Part shown: piece by piece, positions 19,691 through 30,400 of the stretch
How the letters are laid out: the number at the start of each line of letters is the position of its first letter
Numbering within the stretch: position 1 is the stretch's first letter
Source of the DNA: Leuctra nigra
Lineage: Eukaryota; Arthropoda; Insecta; Plecoptera; Leuctridae
DNA length: 64,000 nucleotides
NCBI GenBank assembly: GCA_934045905.1
Contig: OW203762.1
Location: forward strand, 12,429,647-12,493,646
Direction: 5' to 3'
Notes under the pieces: generated by a model
Seen by the model: the letters and a program-made list of their open reading frames with translations, nothing else
What the model was told of the DNA's origin: nothing
Databases searched by the model: none
Translations under genes and position numbers: made by a program

Positions 19691-21179
19691 TTACTATAAT
19701 ATGCTTAAAAGAGAAGAACGTCGTCCCCGTAGCAACGTGGCTGAAAATTTGGTTCTTTATACAAATCTTGAATTTTCCACCGATCAAGTTGAAACTCGCC
19801 AGTAATGTACATAATTACGGGACTTGATTTATAGTAACAATTTCACGACCTTCTGTTCAGTATTTACTGAGTTATTCGTGAAAAACAACGCTTTCTCTGA
19901 TCTCTTAATTTTAAACGTCAATTTCAATTGTGCAGTGAAAATTAATTTTAGTAGGCAGTGAAACTAATTTTCACAAATCTACCTGAACAACATTTGGCCA
20001 TGGAATCTGGAGCTCGGAAGTTGTGTTACGATTAGCGTCTATAGACATCGAGAATTTAGCACGATTTTCAACGAAACTAGACTTTTCCTGTACATAATTT
20101 CAAGCGAACTGGCAAGCAAAAAGTTTCGTTTGAATCCGATAAGTATTTAGAGAGATATTAAATAGAAACAAAATTGTCATTGAAAAAGTCACTTTCTTCG
20201 AAACTTTCCACATGTAGGAAGCCGTGAATCCATTTGGCAGTGAAGAAAATAATGGAATTTTCACTGGAGACCTTGACTAGAATCACGGGCAAAGCAACAA
20301 AGCTTACTTTTTTGGGGTGGGTTATGCGGGGGGGGGGGGGGGGGGGGCACAAAGGAACATTTCTGTCCAGAGTGTATTTTATTACCTTTTGATATTGGAC
20401 CTAATTTCCAATATTACGTCCCTCATTTGATATGATAAACAAATATCAAGCAAGCAAGAACATACATTTTGTGCTGACTTCACAACTTAGCATTTTATCA
20501 AAAGATTTTAGTTGGTGTACACCTACATAAAATTGTATTGTTCATTGATGTTTTCATGTGTGTAGGTTATGAAGTGGAAACATGCATACAATTTTATATA
20601 GTAAATTTCGTAATTTTTTAAATTATTACATAAAAAGTGACGAACTTCGATTAAATCTTGATACCACTTTTCGTTCATCATAATTGCAAATCAAATCATA
20701 TCCCATTTTAATATCAATCACGCCTATTTGCTTCAATTCAGTTTCAAATATATAATCTTATTTTGGACCCCCGTGATGGACTTGGCCAGTCGGTTGCGGA
20801 GAAGAATACCCTATGACTATGATGTAACATCTCCTGACACGATAATTAAATTGTAAACAGGATTCGATTAAATAAAATTTTGGAACCTGCATCATGTTGA
20901 TACATTTTATTCTGTTGTGTTTTAAATATTATAAAAATCATTTTAATTCTATATACCATGCAACTGAAGTGTTTGTTTTTATTTTTCATTGAGTCGTATC
21001 AGTTCATATTTTTTTATTATGCTTAAAATGTTTTAATAATATTGAGTTATTCACGATATATTTAAATATTTTCAAAATAGTAAAACAGGTTTTCGTTGTT
21101 TCTAATTTACGTATGTACACTACAGGTGTGCATTGGGGTTAGTGTGGGGTGGGTTTGGTGCACCTTCCGCAGATATAGC

Positions 21180-21225
21180 TATAAAAGAGCCTTGATTTGC
21201 ATTTATGATCGCTGATCGGTCATTC
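21180..21225 (+). promoter_or_regulatory. possible TATA core promoter before the second protease
   Basis: TATAAAAG at 21180-21187 is followed by an initiator-like GGTCATTCC near 21218. It lies 265 bp before the first recognisable exon of the downstream protease. A weak donor at 21389 would give a 56-bp intron, but the frame before it has a stop, so any exon here is non-coding. Confidence 0.3.
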
Positions 21226-21444
21226 CGTGAGTTGAAAAAAATTGTCACGATAGACAATTCTTTGCCAGCATATCAGAGTTGTTTTATTTTAATAGTGGTC
21301 CATCTTCAGTTATGCATTGCCTTGCCCAGAAAGAGAGCTTATTGGGTCATGTATTACATAGCGGGGCTCTCTAGTTCGCTATAATAAGGTAAAAATTATA
21401 AATGATTTTGAAGATATTGTAATGTAAAATCTTTCACGTTACAG

Positions 21445-24400
21445 AATGTCTGGAATACTCCAGTGCTGTGAACCGCACTGTAACTTCTCCTGTCAATGGG
21501 ACATCTGCCGTCGTGGACCAATGCTTCCTCGAGGGCCACTTCAGACTGAAGCGCATCGTCGGCGGAATCCGGGCTCGTCCAAAAGAGTTCCCTCACATGG
21601 TAATCAGTCTACGTCATTCTATCAAGGCAGGTGGAGTTTTCAGAAGCGTAGTTTCAAATTGCAATATGGCCGAACCAAACCTGATACTCAAACTGGTAAA
21701 AATCACAATAAAAAAGGAGTATACTGAATATTGTAACCCGATTTTATTTATTTCGATTTTATTAGGTTTCAAAATATTTCTAAAGTATACTTTTATTAAT
21801 CAGTAAGAAAAATAAGGAATTTTCCTCAGTTGAAAGACGAGAGAGCAAGAAAGAAGTGAGATGGAACTAAAGTGCAATTCACACTACTTTTCAGGTCTGA
21901 ATTTTTAGATTTCCCCTACTTTATTTTCTTTTAGTTCAAGAGACTAGACTGATATTTTTACATTGAGTGTTTTTTTATAAGGATTTCCCTCCTTTTTTAG
22001 TTTAATCTTACAACTTGCAACATTATATCGACGAACCAAATCCTTTAAAAAAAGTATTTCCGATCAAAAAAGTTGCGCTCGTTACTAAATATAACGCTAT
22101 AAATAAATACCCTATGAATACCCTAGGATGTTTAGGACATATCCTTTTTTAGTTTTTGTTCAGACACGTCTAAAAACGACACATAAATATGCTTCACGTG
22201 CAGTTTTGTGCAACTTATCGTTTCAGGCTGCCCTTGGTTACGGCGAGCTGAGATCAGTCAAATGGTTGAGCGGTGGAAGTTTGATTAGTCGTAGATTCGT
22301 CTTGACAACAGCACACATCAGTGAAAGGTTGTAAGATTGTGTCATTAAGCACATCTTAATATGTTCCTGCTAGTCTCTGTCAAGATGTTTATAATTTACA
22401 TCAACAGCGTACGCTGGGTTCGTCTTGGAGACTTGAACTTGCAGGAAACGAAGGACGACGACAATGCCGCAACGTACTCTGTTGAGCAGATAATTCCTCA
22501 TCCAAGATACAAATCCCCGTCATTATATGACGACATTGCATTGATAAAATTATCTGAGGACGTCGTGTTCAACGCGCATGTGAGGCCAGATTGTTTGAAC
22601 ACGTTTCCCTCCACGCCCCTGGGACAGACGGCAACGGCGACGGGATGGGGAACAACTGGGTGTAAGTATCATTATTATAGCAACAGTGGCGCCGACTACG
22701 TGGGTGCTCTGAGCACCCATTGAAATAATTTTAAGAAATTAAATTATAAAATTATATTATTAATTTCCCACTGACATATTGACTCTTGTTGTAATTTGAT
22801 AATGATAACTATATTGATAAAGCCCCATTTACACGGTGCAATTTCTTGAACAACTTCTGTGTCACATTCCCAATTTTCATACAATCTAGTGGAGCGGTCG
22901 CTCCACTCAGCCAAGTCGTACCGTACACTCACAGTCACTCAACATACCGTAAATGCCTATCCCAGAAAAAAACACTCCGTGTAAAAAAGGCAGCCAAGTC
23001 TCTTTACTTAAAAAAAAATCAACACCGAAAAGGAGTGATATCAAAAAAGGAGCCAAGTCAATGACATTTCCAAATATTTAATCGTATCTTTGAAATAAAA
23101 GTATAAACACCGAGAAATACTTTACAAAAGGACTTGGCGCATCGTTTTTTTAAAGACATCATTATATCCTAAAAGTGGAAAGATTATTAACAAGTAGGTA
23201 CATATTCCTCTTTTTATTTGAGCCATGTATCTATGAATCAAGCTACTTTTGGTAATGGCTATTTTATAATTTTGTAATGGCGATAGAAGAAAGATGTCAT
23301 GCTGTAATAGAAGTAATACTAAGGGCGGAAGAATTAAATAACAAGGAAGTGGGCTCATATATATTCTTATAGCACTGTTAATATGGTGATATTAGAAGGA
23401 TATCTTTTCATAATTTGATCATGACTGAGGGAAATCATGAAAAGTTGTCAAATAATTACTAACTATTTATAGAACACTATTATATTATGGAAGTATATTA
23501 TTATGGTATATATTATACCATAATATGGTATATATTATTATGGTTTTAATAGTTGTTCAATGTGACTTCACTGTGTACTTTGTGAAATGTATTGTTATAA
23601 AATGTGGATGATAGAAATGTATTTCATTGTGAGAAGGTATAACGCATGAGACTTAATTATGTTGACCACGAAACAATAATATGAAGATAACTATTGTATA
23701 TTTATTACAAATATAGGCAACAAGTTTCATCGCGTACATATTCAAATAGAAAATATTTTACAGTAGGTATGTAGGTATATATGTAATTGAAAGTTGTGTC
23801 CCTATTATTCTAAAAATTCTAAATGACGGTTGTATATAAATGGCATATGCTTATGAATAGAAAAATGTCTTTAAAAAAAACGATGCGCCAAGTCCTTTTG
23901 TAAAGTATTTCTCGGTGTTTATACTTTTATTTCAAAGATACGATTAAATATTTGGAAATGTCATTGACTTGGCTCCTTTTTTGATATCACTCCTTTTCGG
24001 TGTTGATTTTTTTTTAAGTAAAGAGACTTGGCTGCCTTTTTTACACGGAGTGTTTTTTTCTGGGATATCACTTCTTTTGTTAGTTTATTCATACAGCTTG
24101 TAGCACATGTCCGAGCAAGGACTAATTTCTTTAAAAAAATACGCCTCAACCGATTTGGATAGGTACTAAGAAAAGTTGCGTTGGTAAAAGATTAAAATGA
24201 TTATCCAAGAAGAATAGCTTAAGTTTCGTTACAATCGGTCCAGCCGTTTTCGATATATGACGTCACTTCCGGTTTTGAAATAGCGGCCAAAAATAATGTC
24301 GTCTTGAATTCATAATTATAAGTCCTACAAAATTGCATAATTTGATTGCAATCGGTACAACCGTTTTTGAAATATTATAACGTCCCTTCCGGTTTTAAAA

Positions 24401-27400
24401 TGGCGGCCGAAAAATATGTCGTCTTGAATTCATAATTATTAGTCCTACATATTTCCAAAATTTGGTTGCAATCGGTACAGCCGCTTTCGATAATGACGTC
24501 ACTTCGGTTTTAACAATGGCGGCCGAAAATAATGTCGTCTTTAATTCATAATTATTAGTCCTACACATTTCCAAAATTTGGTTGCAATTGGTACAGCCGT
24601 TTTCGATATATGACGTCACTTCCGGTTTTGACAATGGCGGCCGAAAATAATGTCGTCTTTATTTCAAATTTATATTAGTCCGACATAATTCTAATATTTG
24701 GTTGCAATCGGTACATCCGTTTTCGATATATGACGTCACTTCCGGTTTTAACAATGGTGGCCGAAATTAATGGTTATTGAATTCATAATTATAAGTCCTA
24801 CACAATTCCAAAATTTAGTTGCAATCGGTACAGCCGTTTTCGATATATGACGTCACTTCTGGTTTTAGAAAATGGCGGCCGAGAGCACTGCAACCTTTAA
24901 TTTATAATTATTTACAATGTATGTTTACTAAATATCTATTTAAAAGTATAAAGTGGTGAATTTAGTGTCATTTAGAATATTAATGACGTCATTTAGCATT
25001 TTTATGACGTAATTTCCGGTATAGGTAATAAGAAAACAATATAGTTTTATCTAGTTGATACTTCATGAATGACCTTCTGAATTCAATATCGCTAATTTCC
25101 GTCAAATCGCTCATGCCGTTTTCAATATATGACGTCACTTCCGGTTTCATTTAGTGGTTCCTGCCGCCATTTCCGGTACCGTTATTTTGTATATTCATTT
25201 ATCCCAATTGATTTTTCAAATAGATTGCAGAATGAATAGACAGGAGTTAGTTCAGTGGCAATCGGTACAGGCGTTTTCGATGTATGACGTCACTTCCGGT
25301 TTCAGGAATGGCGGCCGAGAACACTGTGTATTGAAATTAAAATTTTGTATTGTCTATGTTACAATGTAAGATAATGATATGTGTATTTAAAGTATAATTT
25401 GATGAAATAAGCTAAATATTGCAAATTTATGACGCCACTTCCGGTTTAGAATATAAGGTAATTATATTTTTAAGTGAAAAACTTCATATAGATGACTATC
25501 TTAATCGAATGGCGCTAATTTCGTTCTAATCGGTCTAGCCGTTTTTCATATATGACGTCACTTCCGGTTTAAAAATGGCGGCACAAAAAATCACAAGAGG
25601 CAAGGTATCATTAGACGCCAAAAGTGCATATGTGGTAAAAATTTCAGGTTGTTCGGTTTAGCCGTTTAGGCTGTGGCGGTGATAGCAACTTTTTCGGGAA
25701 TCGTACGAAGAAGAAGCAGAAGAAGCAGATGAAAGCGGTGTAATTTCACGATTTTCATGGCGCTTTAGGTCATAAACGGAATGACTGGTTGTTGTCGCGT
25801 GATGTATATGTTGTCAGGTGGGCCATAGCTCAAAATTAAGACATTTCACAACAATGAGAGATTTTCCATTGTTGAGATCCAGTAGGTCGAAAATGCCATG
25901 TTGTTGCTTACAGTAAAAGTAGTTGGTCTGCTCCTCTGTTTATATAGGCATTTACGGTATGTTGAGATACTGTGCGTGTACGGTACGACTTGGCTGTGTG
26001 GAGCGACCGCTCCACTAGATATAAACTGAGGAGCAGACCAACTACTTTTACTGTAAGCAACAACATAGTATTTTCGGCCTACTAGATCTCAACAATGGAA
26101 AATCTCTCATTGTTGTGAAATGTCTTAATTTTGAGATATATGGCCCACCCGACTACAATATATACATCACGCGACAACTATCACTATCAGTCATGCCGTT
26201 TACGACCTAGAGGGCAGTGAAAATCGTGAAATTACACCGCTTTCTTCTTCTTCTTCTTCTTCTTCTTCTTCTTCTTCTTCTTCTTCTTCTTCTTCTTCTT
26301 CTTCTTCTTCTTCTTCAGATGATGATTATGATTCTGATTCCCGAGAAAGTTGCTATCACCGCCACAGCCTAAACGGCTGAACCGATCAACCTGAAATGTT
26401 TACCACATATGCAGTTTTGGCGCCTGATGATACCTTTGTTCTTATAATTTTTTGTGCCGCCATTTTTAAACCGGAAGTGACAACATATCTCAAAAACGGC
26501 TAGACCGATTGAAACGAAATTAGCGCCATTCGATTAAGATGGTCATTTTTATGAAGTATATCAATAAAAAATATAATTTTCTTATTATATAAACCGGAAG
26601 TGGCGTCATAAATACGCAATATTTAACTTATTTCATCAAATTATGCTTTAAATTAATCAATAATTAACTAACATTGTAACATAGACAATACAAAATTATA
26701 ATTTTAATACAGTGTTCACGGCCGCCATTCCTGAAACCGGAAGTGACGTCATACATCGAAAACGCCTGTACCGATTGCCACTGAACAAGCTCCTGTCTAA
26801 TCATTCTGCAATCGATTTGAAAAATCAATTAGGGTAAATGAATATACAAATTACCGGTGCCGGAAATGGCAGCCGGTACCACTAAATGAAACCGGAAGTA
26901 ACGTCATATATTGAAAACGGCATGACCGATTTGACGGAAATTAGCGCTAATGAATTCAGAAGGTCATTCATGAAGTATCAACTAGATAAAACCAGATTGT
27001 TTTCTTATTACCTATACCGGAAATGACGTCATAAATATGCTAAATGACGTCATTAATATGCTAAATAACACTAAATTCACCACTTTGTACTTTTAAATAG
27101 ATATTAAGTAAATATACATTGTTAATAATTATAAATTCAATGTTGCAGTGTTCTCGGCCGCCATTTTCTAAAACCGGAAGTGGCGTCATATATCGAAAAC
27201 GGCTGTACCGATTGCAACCAAATTGTGGAATTGTGTAGACTAAAAATTATGAATTCAAGACGACATTATTTTCGGCCGCCATTGTCAAAACCGGAAGTGA
27301 CGTCATATATCGAAATCGGCTGTACCGATTGCACCAAAATTATGTAATTATTTAGGACGTATAAACATGAATTAAAGACGACATTTTTTTCGACCGCGAT

Positions 27401-30400
27401 TGTTAAAACCGGAAGTGACGTCATATATCGCAAACGGCTGTACCGATTGCAACTAAATTATGTAATTATGTTGGACTTATAATTATGAATTCAAGACAAC
27501 ATTATTTCTGGCCGCCATGTTTAAAACCGGAAGTGACGTCATTTATCGAAAATGGCTGCACAGATTGCAGCTTATTTATGCAATTATGTTGCAGTTAAAA
27601 TTATTATTATTAAGTCTATATTCTCAACAGAGCCGAGGCTCCACTAGTGAGAATGTATTATGTAATATAGATAGAAGGGAGGAGAGGAAACCCGGTACCG
27701 GCATGTAGCCTACTCCTGACGAAAGATACCAAGGGGACCAACGGCTTAACGTCCCTTCCGAAGGACGGTGTAACATTTACAGCACAGGCCTCCATAACCC
27801 GCGCCGTCGAGAGACTGATAACAGGTGGAGGGAGGTCGTCACACTAACCCCCAAACACCCCAGTCTCTCTGGCCCAACGGCAGCAACCTGGCAAAGCAGA
27901 GTTGAATGGTCACCCATCCAATCGCTGACCGCGCTCAATGTTGCTTAACCTCGGTGATCTAACGAGAACCGAGGTATCCAACACACCAGCCGTTGGGTTA
28001 TGAATTCAAGGCGGCAGTATTATCGGGCGCCATTTTTTAAACCGGAAGTGACGTCAGATATCGAAAACGGCTGGACCGATTGTAACGAAACTTAGGCTAT
28101 TCTTCTGGGATAATCATTTAAGCTTATACCAAACGCAACTTTTCTTAGTAACCAAATCGGTTGAGGCGTATTTTTTTAAAGTAATTAGTCCTTCTTCCTC
28201 TGACATACGTGTTACAAGCTTTATGAATAAACTAACAAAAGAAGTTATATCCCAGAAAAAACACTCCGTGTAAAAAAGGCAGCCAAGTCTCTTTACTTTA
28301 AAAAAATCAGCACCGAAAAGGAGTGATAAAAAAAGGAGCCAAATCAATGACATTTCCAAATATTTAATCCTATCTTTGAAATAAAAGTATAAACACCGAG
28401 AAATACTTTACAAAAGGACTTGGCGCATCGTTTTTTTAAATATATTTTTCTATTCATATGCATATGCCATTTATATAGTACCCGTCATTTAGAATTTTTA
28501 GAATAATAGGGACACATCTTTCAATTACATATTATACATAACTACTGTAAATATTTACAGTAGGGTCGTTCCACCGGAATTAGACCAGTGGTCGTTGCGG
28601 CACTATTTAATACAATTTTCTAACTTTGCTCACAGAAACATATATACTTATGAATGTAAAAACGATTTTTTGCATATTTTTTACTTTTGTCGTTTAGAAG
28701 ATACGGGCCTTAGAGGTTTGGAGAACAAGCAAAATAAGGGTATACGGCACGTCTTACATTTGTACCAAAAACAAAGATAATTGTGTTCAACCAGCGTTGT
28801 TAGATTCAGAAAATGTTCATCTTTCAATAAAAAAATTCAACATTTGATTTGGGAAACTCTAACTGTGCAAATTTGGAGTGCATATTTTCGGCGGGAAATC
28901 GTGTTTTTTTGAATTTTTGAGCCAATGTTTTTCGTTCAATGTTAGTTATTTCAAAACAAATATTTTTGTGTATGGACTACATACCAAGTGGCATAATAAT
29001 TAGCTGATAAACATTTAAAATTATTCCATTAACCTAGCTAAAAAAATATCCAAATATTTGGGAATTTAATTTTTTCCCATTTTCAAGGTCATCGTACGGA
29101 AAAGGGGGACCTCGTATAATCTGGTGAAACATACACTAAGATTGGCGAATATAAGGTTGATAATTACTGAAAGTTTTGTTTTGTATATTGGCTTGGTATA
29201 GAAGTTACGATACTGTCCTTGGGGTCAAAATTGAAAATAAATTAATTTTTGACATTTTTGAGGTCATAGTACGGAAAAGGGGGACCACATATATTCTGGA
29301 AAGAGATGCGCTTACATTCACGTATATAAGGTTAGTAATTACCGAAAGTTTTGTTTTGTATATTAGTTTGGTATAGAAGTAAGGTATCATTGATGAGGTA
29401 TTCACGGCTCAAATTTACTTCTGATTCAGATTTTATAAAAAAAAAAAAAAATGATGCACATTTATGATATACGCATGATTATTATTTTAATTTTTACTAT
29501 ATAAATATCAACGATCAAGATTTCATCGCTTTAGATGATTTAAAATATTAGACCTAGGTGTAGTACAACCCGAAGATAAATAAATATGATAATTTAGAAT
29601 CTTGTCAGTTTTAAGTTAACATGATATACAAAACCAAACATTGAGAAATTAAGAACATTAACATCACCAATTCAATCGTAATTTTTTACAGAATTAATGA
29701 GGTCCCCCTTTTCCGTACTATGACCTACAAAATGCCAAAAATTAACTTATTTTCCATATGCAGTACCTCATCAACGTTACTGTAACTTCTATACCAAACT
29801 AATATACAAAACAAAACTTTCGGTAATTACTAACCTTATATACGTGAATGTAAGCGCATCTCTTTCCAGAATATATGTGGTCCCCCTTTCCGTACTATGA
29901 CCTCGAAAATGTCAAAAATTAATTTATTTTCAATTTTGACCCTAAGGACAGTATCGTAACTTCTATACCAAGTCAATATACAAAACAAAACTTTCAGTAA
30001 TTATCAACCTTATATTCGCCAATCTTAGTGTATGTTCCACCAGTTTATACGAGGTCCCCCTTTTCCGTACGATGACCTTGAAAATGGGAACAAATTAAAT
30101 TCCCAAATATTTGGATATTTTTTTAGCTAGGTTAATGGAATAATTTTAAATGTTTATCAGCTAATTATTATGCCACTTGGTATGTAGTCCATACACAAAA
30201 ATATTTGTTTTGAAATAACTAACATTGAACGAAAAACATTGGCTCAAAAATTCAAAAAAACACGATTTCCCGCCGAAAATGTGCACCCCAAATTTGCACA
30301 GTTAGAGTTTCCCAAATCAAATGTTGAATTTTTTTATTGAAAGATTAACATTTTCTGAATCTAACAACGCTGGTGGAACACAATTATCTTTGTTTTTGGT

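Noticed and set aside
20760..20880. Slightly GC-rich patch with AATAAA, perhaps a terminal exon
   Set aside because: No acceptor or recognisable protein in any frame; too little to support.
21389..21444. 56-bp intron joining a first coding exon to the second protease
   Set aside because: In the required phase the preceding sequence contains TAA, so it cannot encode the protein start.
27899..27999. Functional 5S rRNA gene
   Set aside because: It differs from insect 5S at many sites and continues into a SINE body with a TAA tail.
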